64,000 bases of DNA, taken from Celoporthe dispersa (Eukaryota; Ascomycota; Sordariomycetes; Diaporthales; Cryphonectriaceae). The notes beneath the pieces are model-generated. The model did not search any database. It saw nothing but the letters and a program-made list of their open reading frames with translations, and had not been told where the DNA came from. Below are positions 23,751 to 35,854 of this stretch, piece by piece. The DNA lies in NCBI GenBank assembly GCA_016584495.1, contig WAID01000012.1, forward strand, positions 186,001 to 250,000. The letters are read 5' to 3'. Every line of letters begins with the position of its first letter. The first letter of the stretch is position 1. Made by a program: the position numbers and the translations under genes.

Positions 23751-25314
23751 TGGAGCGATGAGAGTGAAAAAAAAAGGGGGTCCGCTCCTGGCGCCTGGGC
23801 CCAGGGTCTTGCGGCCTCTGTTGGAGGGAGGGGATAATTCTATGGGAGAAACGGTGTACTACCACCTCTAGCTAATTATGTATAGTACTGCGTATCTACC
23901 GAGATATATACCCCGATATTGGGGACTGTATAAAAACTATTTCGTGATTTTCTTTTTGCCTTCTCTGTGTGAATCTGTCTGGGCTTTAGGGGCCGTCTTG
24001 GGAACCTCAAAGAAACGGGTAACCAAGGGCCAGCTGGCTAAGACTACACGTCTGTAGCCTATAAGCCACACAAAGGTCAAGTATGGTTCGGGATCGCGAA
24101 CATATTTAACCTATCCAAGAGCTCCAGGAGATTCTTGCCCGCTATGCACTGTTTCTAAAGCTTTCAACTGTATATTGTCGCATCCAACAGCAGGCTGAGG
24201 TCGACTACGACACAAATGCTGCGGGCTCCAAAGCCTTGCCTCATCTTAGAAATGCTAAGTTGATAATGCTTAATATTGCAACATGTGATTATACAGTTGA
24301 CATTATGAAATACATTAGAGAGAAATAATGGTGAGAAGATCTCAAAATTACATTTGATAGATAATTTGTCTTCGGAATGACTGTATACTGCGATAGGCAA
24401 GTCGACGAACAACACAGTTAGGACAATATACACTGGCCTTGAGAGTTCTAGGCCCCTTCTTTAATCTTTGTTTTATTTTTCAGTCGTTTCCCCCTGTATT
24501 TACTGATTTTACTTTTCTTGTGTCTGTCTCAAATGATTTTGAAAAAGGAAAAACAAGAAGAGACGATAAATCTCCAGGAATAGGATAATCCAAGTCACCT
24601 TCTAGAGAGTCTAGAACAGCAGTGCTAATTGTCTACAGCACTGGAAAAGCAAAGAGGTAGGCAGTGGCAAAGCTAATCATCGTACGTTTTCGTTTCTACA
24701 AAAAGGAGACATTAATAGACAAAATGGTGATCATTTTGCTCCCTCTGTATCTTGAAATGGGGAATTAGGAAAGGACAGGGAAGAGTTTCGCGAGGCTCTC
24801 GTAATTAGAGTTGACCATCAAGCTCGGTAAATAGCACGAGCACGCATTCATGTCGGTTTGTGATGCCGCTGAAGCAACATGGTTCGTCAAAAGCCGATGC
24901 GTACGACGAACAAAGCCTCCATTGACGTATATGAGATGCTGGGTCCATAAGGATGTCATTTATATATAGACTCAGGGAAGCCATCCCAGGAGCCTTTTCG
25001 TTGGACGTGATAAGTGGGATCTAGACGAGACTGTGCCGCCACAACACACCTATTTCATGAGATTATGTATAGTATTATGCATTGTAGACCTGCGGTATAG
25101 ACCAGGACAGCTTTACAATTGGGTATGTTCTTGAGAGCGCTGCGAGGTGCCCTCATAATTCGGTACTGCCTCCTGCTTCCTCGATCCCAGCCCACCGCCC
25201 CGCGTTTCCCAGTCCCGATCTCGGGCTACCACCGCTCCAGCACATCCATTCGATTTCAACTTCCACGAAAGATCATCTCATAAATAGTTGTGCTAAGTCC
25301 GTGATCCTTTTGAC
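23751..25314. other. Gene-free, A/T-rich spacer
   Basis: Contains 3' flanks of two convergent secreted-protein genes. The portion 24160-24760 is markedly A/T-rich. No gene supported. Confidence 0.4.
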
Positions 25315-25968
25315 TTAGTTGGGGTGGGTGAGCGTGGCGTTGCAGGTGTATCCATAGTCGCTGCAAACTTGTTAGCACAAGTTCACGGCTCGGTTAATGT
25401 CACAATATGTGAAAGATTTACTGACCTGTTGGCGACGTATGATAGCTGGCAGGTGGATGAGCACGATGTAGCGCACGCCTCAGTGTCCTCGGCGGGGGGC
25501 CTGTGTAAACACACCAGTCAGCGGGTGTGAAAAAGGGTTTCGGGTTGATCTCGTGGTGACAAAGGGCGAGCCATTGATGGATATAGGGAGTATCGTCTCG
25601 CCGAGGAAGCTGTGGAAGGGATGGGGTATATAGTAAAAGCCTCTGAGCCAGGCTGGGTCGCTTGTGCGAAGGAAATAGACTCGGTCAAGCACGTACATGA
25701 AAACGCTGGCCTGGCATGATGCACCGGCGTTGATGCACTTGTAGTTCATGGCCACGGTATCGCAGACGGGACACCACCTCTGGTACTCGATGAGGGTCTC
25801 TGGCATGGGCGCGATGGGGAAGCGGGCCACGAGGGCGCTGGCAGCACCGGCAAGGGCGAGAATCACTGCGTTGGTCTAATACATGACGAGGGGTTTCTGT
25901 CAGCCGTTCTGTAACAAGTCGGAGCGCGAGCTCACGTGTCTGCGAGTATTCATTGAACGCACCTTCAT
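25315..25968 (-). CDS. Small secreted cysteine-rich protein (8 Cys), function unknown
   Basis: Predicted 101-residue secreted protein; I do not recognise a family. Four exons: 25968-25963 (only ATG AAG), 25875-25697, 25500-25426 and 25360-25315. The introns begin GTGCGT, GTACGT and GTCAGT and end TTAG, ACAG and GCAG; the first has a GCTGAC branch site, and all phases (0, 2, 2) fit. Signal peptide MKTNAVILALAGAASALVA. The mature part has cysteines at 37, 40, 49, 56, 71, 75, 79 and 93 (C-x2-C-x8-C-x6-C-x14-C-x3-C-x3-C-x13-C), enough for four disulfides, and one sequon (NAT) near the end. If the 196-nt second intron stays in, a different C-terminus results (128 residues in the open frame). Size, secretion and cysteines resemble effector-like or surface proteins of fungi; that is inference. 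Confidence 0.75.
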
Positions 25969-27497
25969 CTTGATGATAACTACCGTGGAATTATTAAACC
26001 AGAGGAAACCCGAGAAACGAGAGACTGTGATGAACAATGAACGAGAGAAATGGTTGAGAAGGCCGAAAGGGAGGGGGATGAATACACCAGAGACCGCCTT
26101 TTGGGTGAATATAAATTTATAAAGGACCCTGCATACCACAGGCCTAGCTGTTCCATGTAGGGAGCGCAAAAGGATGTACATATTAAGATTGACTCCCTGG
26201 CATAGCCGCTCAGGCCCGCCAATGCGACTCAGGGGCGGATCGTGTATCCACAGCGAAAGGCTTTGATGTCATCCGTCCCGCGCAGACACTGGCAGACTCC
26301 CCCTGGCAGTTGATGATCACTGATTAGGGGCAATCCAAAATGTGCGAATCACAATTTACCCAACGCTCGAGGAGGGCCACCGCAGGGATGATCCAGAGGA
26401 ATCTGCTTTGTTGTCCGCCCCACGGACCCCTGAGGACTGGCTGGCTGGCTGAGTGACACTGGCGCCTTGATGGATGCATGCATGAATTAAAGTAGCGAGC
26501 TGCTGTCATATGTCGCACATTGAAACCAGAAAAATCAATTTTGTGTCTTTGTACACAAATCAGCTTCTAGGCGCCTGCCTGCCCACCAAGGTCTCACCGC
26601 ATAGACTACATATACCGAACTCATTTAGGGAGAGGAAGGAAGAAGAAAAGAAGAAAAATAGGGGGGAAAAGAAACGGTGAAACATGGCCCAAGGCATGTG
26701 GCGGGATGCACATGGCGCGCACAAACAGGAACAAAAACGAGCCAAGGCCTGCGCATATGCAGCACAGCGTTCAGCCGAGATCCGCCTGCCCACATTTGTG
26801 AACAAGATGAAAAAGGTAAAAGACAAACACACAATCCTATAAACTGATACGGTATCCAGTTGGCGGTGATGACCGTCAGCGGCACAGGTCTTGGACGATC
26901 CTGGGCGGCCTCGTCTCGAGATCCAGACATTGCTCTTGTGTGTCCAGCAACGACAGGGTCTCATCAAGGAGGGAGCCTCGGAGAGCCACGCTTGGCGAAA
27001 AGCAACAACCCGCTTCTTGAAACATTAGTGGATTATCAGCAGCCAATGGGTCCTCCTTTGGGGCCTGCAGGATAAAGTGGACCGATCAGACTGCAGCACT
27101 GGCAGCCATGCGCTATGGTGGCGGGTGGCTTGGGCCTCTCAGTCGTCCACTGTTTTCACCGAGCTGTCTTGCCTCACGCTGGAAGGCTGGTTCCGATGCT
27201 CTCTGCCCGTTCAAGCTGAACAGGGCCCCTGCACCGTAAGTAGTATTCATGCCGCGATTCGCCACTCGGAGTGATGGTTTCACGGGTCGAGTCGAACCGG
27301 TAGTATCTGTTTAACCGAAGCAATAGCTTGTATTTTACTGTAGATGAGCTCTCCCGTCAAGATCAAATCTTGACTAGCGCGGTAAATCACTTCTGGGGAC
27401 TGGGGATTTTTTTTCAAGAAGTGAGTATAGATTATGGTACAGAAGCGAATCTCGCATAGTGTCGGTTCCAGCATACGATCGCAGTAAAAAAAATTAC
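25969..27497. other. Gene-free spacer
   Basis: Apart from the TATA element near 26116, no gene is supported. A purine-rich tract at 26628-26672 is the only notable structure. Confidence 0.4.
26116..26121 (-). promoter_or_regulatory. TATA box of the cysteine-rich gene
   Basis: TATAAA on the minus strand, part of a longer A/T stretch, about 150 bases upstream of the start codon at 25968. A good match in sequence and distance. Confidence 0.5.
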
Positions 27498-30445
27498 CTA
27501 AAAGTTCATGGAGTCCCACGGGACAAAGATAGCTGATAGCCACGGATCATCCCCAAAATTCATCACAAAGGCGTCCTGTATATCCTGTGACGATCCCTGG
27601 AGATCTGCGCCGCCTGCAGCCATGGCGGAGACCTGCTCGATGCCCGTGCTACCCAGAGGATCAAGGTTCTGTAAACATCGCAAATTAGTATCCGCCTCGA
27701 GTGAATTGGGATAGCAAGACCGGAGGATATGAATCATAGTGATGTGCCTCTAACCACACAACACTATCGGCTGGCTGCTGATACTGGCTGAGTGATATGA
27801 AGACCATCCCATTGAGGGAGGACTTTGTTTTTTTTTTTATAAAAAAATGAAAGAAAAAAAAAAAGAGGGAGGGGGAAGGGGGGTGATAACATGGTGGTTA
27901 TCTGCACTTGCACGTACTGGAAAATCTCTCTTGATCCCTTGCTTGATCAACCCCATCACCTTTGCTCCTTTAGACCAGGCTGTTTGGTGATAGTCGTCAG
28001 CTAATAATTACTAGGCAGATTTTGTGGCATAGCCCAAGCACGCTGTCACGAGTAGGGACACACTCTCAGGAGGGACAAATCGACTTACTGCTACTTTCTT
28101 CGCCATCTTCTGAGATGGGAATCGTCGAGATGGTCGCTTCCATCTGTTCTGCAATATGATCTAAGAGCGCAAAAGATGAAGTCTGCTCCTCGCCTCGGCC
28201 GGGTCCCACCCAGGTATGTTATCAAGGGTGCTGAGCCGGAACAGCGCGACGATTATGTGTAGAAGCTGCATGAAGGTGTTGAGGGTGAGGCCCATGAACT
28301 GAGGGGGTGGGATCCTGTCCCAGGTCTGGAAGAAGTTCTCGACGGCCTTGAGACACTTCTGCAGAGCATCCAAGCGCTTGATGATGTCCACATTGTCTGA
28401 CGATGGATCGAAGTTGGAGGCGAGGTCGTGAACAGCAATTTCTGTGCCGTATAGAGAAAGCAGGACTGCCTCTGTTTCACCCGCAGATTCATGGTCAGCA
28501 GCGACAAGTCCTGATGGATGTGTACACAGCCGCGAAAGCTGGGCTTTGGCTGGACATGGGAGGCCAAGGAATAGATGAGACTCACCATGCTGCATGAGGT
28601 TTTCCGGGAGCGTTCGCCAGATGTCATCTAGTTGAGCACTCAATGAGTGATGGAAGTACATTGGTATTCGAGTCTCTCCGGCGCGGAGGGCCTGCTGAAT
28701 GGCGAGATCTGTCATCTGCTGGCCCACGAGGGCACATCGGACCTGTGTAGCAAGGACACTGTCGCCTTCCCACTCTGGGCGTTCCAATATTGCCCGTAGA
28801 CATTGTTCCATGAATGGTGTCCAGCGGATAGCATTCTCTTTCCTGACCATTTGCGAGCACCTGAGGAGATCCTGAGAATCAGCCTGCCAAGTTTTTTCTT
28901 CTTTTTTCTTTGCAACACACAAAAGCATTCACTGGTTATATCTCCAGAGTGGGCTTCCCCAAAGTGGAGGGGGGCAAAAAAATTGTACTTACGTGGCCGT
29001 CCATGTGTAAAAGGCCAGGATTGTCCTGCGCTCTTCCATCGTGCGGGCTGTATTCTGCCCAGGGGTATGCTTACACGGATGGTTCGGAAGCCAAAACTTC
29101 CTAACATAGGTATACGCTGTCTCTCCGTTTATGTTCATAAATCCAAGGTCCTGTGCCATGGCGAGGCCAATGTTGGTCCAGAGCGAAAGCCAGGTTTTGT
29201 CAGTCCTGTGACAGTGAGGCCACTGCATAAACACCAGCAGGCCTTGCATCAGGTCGAGATTCCTCTCGAGCTCGACCACCACCTTCTGAGCGACGGTATG
29301 TCTCAGCTTGTCTCCCAGGGTATACGCCTCTCTCATGGAGCGGGAGGCACATGCCATGATGCTGAGCCACAGGAACGGGTGGGTGCGTCGAAGCTCCTTG
29401 GCGGATAGGGACGGAGGCAGATAAACTATAGGACAGAACCGCACCATGTCCTTACGGAACAGTGCTAGATTTGCTTCCGCAACATCGTCGGCAATAGGAT
29501 CTACACCTTTGGTATAAGCAGATGTCCAGAAAAAAGAGGAAAGCTTTTGACTCTTGAAAATATAAGAGAGAAAGTGAAAAGAGGAGGAGAAAAGGGGGGG
29601 GGGGGATGAGGTGGTAGGCAGAGAGAAAGAGATGAAAAGAGTAGACACAGGAATCAAGCATACAGTCACATTCAAAGCCCGCACTCGTACTCGATGGACT
29701 CGTTGCATCGGTTGCATACGTCTCGCCAGAAGCAGGCCCCGCCGGGCTCTCATTGGGGGTCGACACGGACGACAACGAGGGAACCGTCGGCGGCCCGGCC
29801 AAGCCATGGTTCTCAGACCTTGTGGAAGGAGTCTTGCCCCTGCCGGGAGCTCTGGTGTTGGCCTGTAACCTGATCAGGGGAGACCAGGTCGTCCAACTTC
29901 TCCTCGAGATGGGCAGTCCTCGAGGCAGGAGTTTTTCTTGGGTTTCGCTTCCGGTTTGGGACGGATGGGTTACAGTCCTTTTAAGCCGGAAGCACCTATA
30001 ACGCACGGTGTATCCCAAGTCAGACCAGGAAACACGACGAAGACAGCCAGTTCGAACGGTAATGACAACAGAGAGAACTCTTGAGAACCTGTGGGGGGAA
30101 AGAAGAGAGGCAAGTAGACACAGGCAGCATCGACTGTTTCTTCTAGACAGCACCTGTAACCATCTTCTAGGAGCTATCTGGAGGAAAAGAGCCGATAGGA
30201 ACACATGGCTAGTCCTGCCTGGTCCTTGCCACATTACCAAAAGTGTGTGTGTGTGTGTGTGTGTGTGTGTATTAATAGAGAAAACAGAAACTTACCGCTC
30301 GCAGCCCCCCCCTCCGTCGCGATGGATGCATTTACATTTCGCCTTGGCGCAATTCGTACACGCATGTCCATAAGGGGGCCGGTGTGCCCACCGGCGTGCC
30401 AACGGGTGTGGGAGACTTCCCAATGTTTCGACTAGATGCCTGCAT
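27498..30445 (-). CDS. Zn(II)2Cys6 transcription factor, several frame breaks
   Basis: Predicted nuclear regulator with an N-terminal Zn2Cys6 cluster and a fungal-specific middle homology region. Exons: 30445-30296, 29995-29670, 29500-28993, 28860-28089, 27967-27918, 27668-27498; a 75-nt intron at about 28588-28514 is also possible. The zinc cluster spans exons 1-2: ACTNCAKAKCKC, CERC, then a DC six residues after the fifth cysteine. A basic linker (RKRNPRKT) and a short coiled coil (AHLEEKLDDLVS) follow, then the middle region (THPFLWLSIMACAS, WTNIGLAMAQDLGF, ALFRLSTLD). The end DDPWLSAIFVPWD is typical of the subfamily. Four one-base breaks interrupt it: 30374-30378 (C5, four expected), 29979-29982 (A4, five expected), 29877-29880 (C4, three expected) and about 28199-28203. 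The frames between are intact, so assembly errors or very recent decay. It sits between secreted-protein genes; its targets are unknown. Confidence 0.8.
30243..30270. repeat. (GT)14 microsatellite
   Basis: Fourteen perfect GT units, lying in the first intron of the Zn2Cys6 gene about 25 bases past its donor site. Confidence 0.9.
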
Positions 30446-32244
30446 GGCGAACACTACTCTTGTGGCGCTCGCCTCGCTGTGTGGCTCGAAGCCTGTGTGG
30501 GACTTGTCTGTCTTGGTGCTGTAACGGTAGACTTTCGGCGGGACCGGAACCGGCCCAGGCGCAAAACCCTGATGCGGATACCCAAAGGCTATGGCACCCA
30601 CAACGACCAGGTGGATGTCACGATTTTCACATGGATAGACAAGCCAGAATGTCGTTGACGCAACACAAACGATAGCACTGGATATCGGGTCGTAGGGGAG
30701 GGAAGGAGGAAAAGGTGCCAGCTCACGCACGAAGTCCGGCTGAGAGGCAAGGAAGAGTCACTCTGTTGAGAGAGAGGGAGAGAGACGGGGAAGTTGAGCT
30801 GAAACGGGAACGGAATCCAATTAATTCCGCGTCTGACCAAAGTCATAAGCGCACAGCATCTGACGTTGGCGGACGGCATGTTTGATACCCCCGAATCCCG
30901 AAACCCGTGTCTGCCTGGTGTCCAAATTTCCAACGTCAGGCTACCAATTTAAGGTTCTCTCTTCCTGGGGCAAATCAGTCGATCTTATGATTTGATACTA
31001 TGATGATTAATTATGCCAACGAATCCTTGAGAGGACAGGGTCACTAACGCACTCCCAGACGCCGTTGTAATTACTTGGAAACAGAGAAGATGGACTGTTG
31101 AGTGTCTTCCAGGGCACATGGCGGATGGTGCAGGTCATGTTCCACGCGGCAGACCCGTCATATTAATAATATATAAACCGTCGAGGTCAGCGGCTATGAA
31201 TCCATAATTCATGATTGCACGAAGACAAGATTGACTGTTAGGTGGAGCATAAAGGCCATCCGACGTGGATGATTGATTACTGATAAGTAAAGACGAGATG
31301 GTTTGAACCTCAATGCTCTGTGTCTTCGACCTCTATATTAATCAAGAAGTATCCGCTATGAACCAAGCCCGTGTGCCGTGGCTGTCATGCATCGAGTCGT
31401 TTTTCAAGGCTCGCCAGGTACAAGCAAGACCATACCAGTAGGGGAAGACAGTGGACATCAGGAGACGGAATAAGCGGCTGGTATCAAAAGTCCTATATTA
31501 ATTGTTATCGTTGTCCTAAATTCGAGGAAGACGATAACATTACCCGACAGCTTTATATTATCTTTCGTCTACGGATATATTAATCTCGATATGCCTCTCT
31601 TTAGCCCGTTCCTACAGGCTATTAATTACAGCTAGTTCTTGACTAGGTAGAACGACAAACCCGAATAGTTTCTCTCCATGGAAGACCAGATCAAGTTAGC
31701 ATACACAAGTACTGGTTTGTGTGAGCTTAGCCTGTCGTACCAATTTGCCTTTGAAGTCGATGCGAGCCTTGTTGTAAGTCACCCCTCTGGTTCCTATAGC
31801 ATGTTAGTGATATTGCTTAGAGCTAAGCACAGAGGAGGGCTTTGCATATCTATCGGGTAATTAAATAGACACAAATCCGTCTGCTAACATTATTACAGTT
31901 GGGCTTCTGCATGCGTCTGGGAGCCAGGGGGCCTTGTGTTCAACGGTCCACAGTTGGCCAGTCCTTAAAGAGGTGTCCCATAATAACCAAGCAGCAAGAA
32001 AGTAGTAAGATAAGCACTTTAATTACCGAGTTACTATGGCTGCAAGCACTACGACCTCAACACTTGAGCCGCTAACTCCGTGTATATTATGTATTGACGG
32101 CAAATGAAAATGTGGCTCTGTTTTTTTATGTACAACTTGATCAATTGTCCATCAGTCCAAAAAGTGTGTGTATATACATTTCAATATACATGTACAATTC
32201 CATACAAAGTCGTCACTTTCTTTTCAGCTCCAACAAAGACCTCA
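30446..32244. other. Gene-free spacer, A/T-rich in part
   Basis: Upstream region of the Zn2Cys6 gene and 3' flank of the propeller gene. The segment from about 31140 to 32100 is rich in TATATTA/TATTAAT words and TpA steps. No gene, tRNA or clear transposon part seen. Confidence 0.4.
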
Positions 32245-33317
32245 TTACAGCGTAACCTCGATAATCTGGCCGCTCGAGCCAGTCGTCGAGTCCCCGCGGG
32301 TAGTCATGTAGATGGTCGACCCGTCACCCTTGAGCACCACAGAAGTCGGCCCACCGGCGATGTCAGTGTCGTTGATGAGCACCGTCAGCTCGCCCGTGGT
32401 CAGGTCCACCTTGGACAGATAGTAAGGGTCCTGCGCTCCGTAGGCGGTGGTGCCGTTGATCTGGAAGTCATCCCAGTCATCATCACCAATAAAGTCGGTG
32501 ACGACCTCGACGTCTCCCGTGGCCACCAGGGCGGTGCCGTTGTCCGCGATGGGCACACGCGCCAGGATCTCGAGGACGACGTTGGTGAAGTAGGCGTAGG
32601 AGCCATCGGCGGTGATCTTCAGGCCGTCGATCCCGATCGGGGTGGTAGCGTTGGCTGTAGGCAGCATGTAGTCGCTCGAGATGGCCTCGGCGACGGACCC
32701 AGTGTCGATGTCGACCCGCCAGAGACATCCCACGCGGGAGTCGGCAATGACCAGGATGTGGGGGTTGGAGGGCAGTGCAGCCATGCCGTTGAGCATGATC
32801 GCGTTAGGCCTGTGAAAAAGGTCTCTCATGTCAATACTTATGATTACACTCCGGAGCGACAAAAAGGAGCCTCATTGTCATGGGCTGCAGATCACCGCGA
32901 ATTTAATACTGACAGGGTCGCGACGGTCTCAACGACGGTGACATTTGGGTTCTCCTCGGTGGCCCCGCTGAAGTCAACGGTGAAGATGGTCTCGTTGGTG
33001 TAGCTGTAGCTGCCCCTGACACCTCCAATGACAGCAAACTTGTCATCGTCCACCCTGGCAATGCCGGTCAGGGCCGTGACCCCCGGAATGTAGCGGACAA
33101 CCTCGGCCGTGGGCTCATCCGCGTTGGTATCGATCGTGTACAGCTCAGGGCCGGTCAGGGTGGTGAACAGAAGCTGGCCGTTGGAGCGGAGGATGCTGTT
33201 CTCGATGTCGACGTAGCTCGTGAAGTTGAAGACCTGCTTGAAGGTCTGGGCCAGCGCGGAACCAGTCAAGGACGAGAGGGTCAGGGCCGCAAGGGCCAGG
33301 CTGTTCTGAGAATGCAT
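32245..33317 (-). CDS. Secreted six-bladed beta-propeller protein (SMP-30/TolB-like)
   Basis: Predicted extracellular protein of 322 residues, with the repeated blade pattern of SMP-30/gluconolactonase-like propellers. Exons 33317-32914 and 32809-32245; the intron (GTCAGT..CACAG, phase 2) joins VATL-PNAIMLNGM, and this PNAI/LNG step is typical of the fungal family. Signal peptide MHSQNSLALAALTLSSLTG, cleavage near ALAQ. Blade-like repeats include LTGIARVDDDKFAVIGG, PIGIDGLKITADGSYAYFTN, DDWDDFQI and DGSTIYMTTRGD; there are many sequons (NFT, NET, NVT, NAT, NGT). No confident catalytic residues can be named, so lactonase activity is only possible. Most fungal members are uncharacterised and often lie beside metabolite or secretome genes. 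Confidence 0.85.
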
Positions 33318-35854
33318 GATGGGGTGGGCAAATCTCAAAAGGACTGAAGACCTTTTGGGAGGATCTGGACGGTGTCGTGTCAAGACTTCTCACACACAAC
33401 AACGATAACAGCAGCAGCAACGACAAAGACAACACAATCCAAGGCGACAGGAGGCGAGCGGTGGCAATATATACCATACCGTGGTAAGCAGATCCCCAGA
33501 AGAGGAGTCCACCTCGGTGAACGAGGTCGTCTCCATCTTCTTGTCCGCGCCTAACAAGGAGAACGTCCCCTTGTCTCCATTCCTACGATAACGTCAGGGC
33601 CGCGGTGGTGTGGGGGGAATAAACGGTAATCCTTTCCCTTTTGCTATGCAGGTCGCTGGCAGTGGCACGTAACCCGAATGCCCCCCCAGCGAGACACGAT
33701 GGACATCCATTGCGACCCACTCGTCTCCAGATGCGTCACTGGAATTTCTGGATTAAGCTTGTTGTTTGCAGCCACTAGCCCGGTAGGCATGCAGAGCCGA
33801 AATTACCGATGGCCAAAGTTGCTCAGGGGCCGACATACAAGCCACGCATGCTTGAACAGGGGCATAAAAAAAAAAGGACCACCACGAAAAGACAGAATTT
33901 TTAACCCAGGTTGCTCGTAGATACGAGTCCAATGCGAAGGAGAAGCATTGTGCCATGGCAACCCAGCAGGTGCACTCCTACCAGGCATAGTAAAGTAGCA
34001 AGTAAGGGTCGCATCAGACAGGATGCTGCATAAGGATCATCATGTCCCTTCGGGGGTATTTGTTACTATTACAATAGTTTATGTAGTTATTTATCTGGCA
34101 CCGGGAGGGTTTTGCCCCACAGTGAATTCCATGTCCAGGTGCTCATCCGGCGAGACAGGAATGATTCCATTACGTGCTGATATGTATGTAGTACTCGGTG
34201 GGGAGAGCTGGTCACGACAGCACTAGATTTGTGGGAAAATTTCAATACGCATTTTCCTGGCAGGCACATGAATGGATCGCAGCAGGCGAGGAGGTCTCCC
34301 CATGTTGAGAAGGAAATTCTTCAGCAAAGACAGACACTACAGTCAAGTACCAGCTTCTGGCATGACTAGTGATGATGGATGATTCCTTCATGCCGTTGGG
34401 CTGGTTTGCCATTCGAATCGGAGAATAGATGGTGTACTGGTTAGTGGCCGTTAATTTGCCCTAACGCACTATAATACCACGGTAGTTCAGCGATCATCGA
34501 AACGAAAATGGAAACGGACAAGATGCCCCCCCCCCCGGCCTCGTTCCGGGGATACTGAGGAGTGATTTGCGCCTGGGCGGGTCTTGGTGTACGCAAGACG
34601 GGGGGCGCATTGAATCTCGTACCAGCCAGCCTTTAGGATTATGTAAATCGATCAATATGATCAAGACACTGCGCCTTGCATTGCATATGGAACTTGTGGT
34701 TCTGATTCAGACGCATCTAGGCAGCAAAGAAAAGACGACGGTGTGATCCGGAATAATTATACATTGGAACTGATATATTATATCATATGAAAAATCAGTT
34801 AGACATACTTCAGCTGAGCGTGGCTTGCGCATAATTTACCTGCGAGGTCTGGACCTAGATACATAGCAGCTTATATGCCATATATTCAGCCGTGGTTCCA
34901 CCCTTTCTAGGGTGGGTATGGCCTAGGATTTTACGACTTGCAGGACTCGACTCGGATCACGGAGATGGAGTTCGGGCGTATCGCATGGGAGCAGGGCCTA
35001 TCAGCTGCCTGCTGTAAAATACATATGCATGTTGATAATGCTAATCTTGCTTGCAGGCCGTTTCGGAGAATAGGCAAGAGAGCTAACCGCCATACAATGT
35101 GATGCATGAAGAAGAAAGAAGGTGGAAAAAAATAAATAAAATGATTGTTTATTGATTAGTTATCCCAGCCAGAAATTACTGCTAACCGACAACCTTTCTT
35201 CTTGATGACTACTGCCCCAGGATTCACTTTTGACTGGCAATCGTAGCATTTGTATAATGATTAGCCATCTAATAAGCCGCATGCGCACTCGAGAAGACGA
35301 GAAAGAAGGAGGCAGAAACATACACGCAAATACATACTGTACAGACATAATTATTAACTACGTACTTTTATCAACGAACTCGCTCCAAGGCCCTCCAGTC
35401 TAACGCCGATGACGGACCAAAAAGGCCTCGTCTCCCTTCTCCTCTTAGCGGAAGACTGTGCTCCGCAAAAATCAACGAGTCTAGGCCTTTTTAACTTGTG
35501 CTGACCTGACAGGGGACTCACTCGACGCACGGAACGGGATCCCCACAGCGACCCGCGGCGCCTGACATCAAAATCTGCGCCGTGCTGTCATCAGAAGAAT
35601 ATCGAGCAGCAAGGCGGGTGAGTGAGTTGAGTGCACGACAGCGAGGGTCTGATCAGCCAGAAAATTAAGGATTCAGGTCGGGTCAGGATTCAACACCACG
35701 ACCTTCAAAAGGGCCTCCTCCACTGGACAGCAAGAAAACTCTCCTAGGTACGTAACTATCACAAAACAAGCCCTGCTATTCGTTTCTCTCCCGTTCGAGA
35801 ACATCCACCCGACGTCCGTCTCTGACCAGACACCAGTCCATCACCATCGTCATC
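33318..35854. other. 2.5 kb gene-free divergent region
   Basis: Holds the promoters of the propeller and deformylase genes. C-run at 34527-34536. No supported gene, tRNA or repeat family. Confidence 0.4.
33467..33473 (-). promoter_or_regulatory. TATA-like element of the propeller gene
   Basis: ATATATA about 150 bases upstream of the start codon at 33317, a typical distance for fungal genes with a TATA box. Confidence 0.4.

Noticed and set aside
27498..33317. Secondary-metabolite gene cluster around the Zn2Cys6 factor
   Set aside because: No polyketide synthase, peptide synthetase, terpene cyclase, cytochrome P450 or transporter is present nearby.
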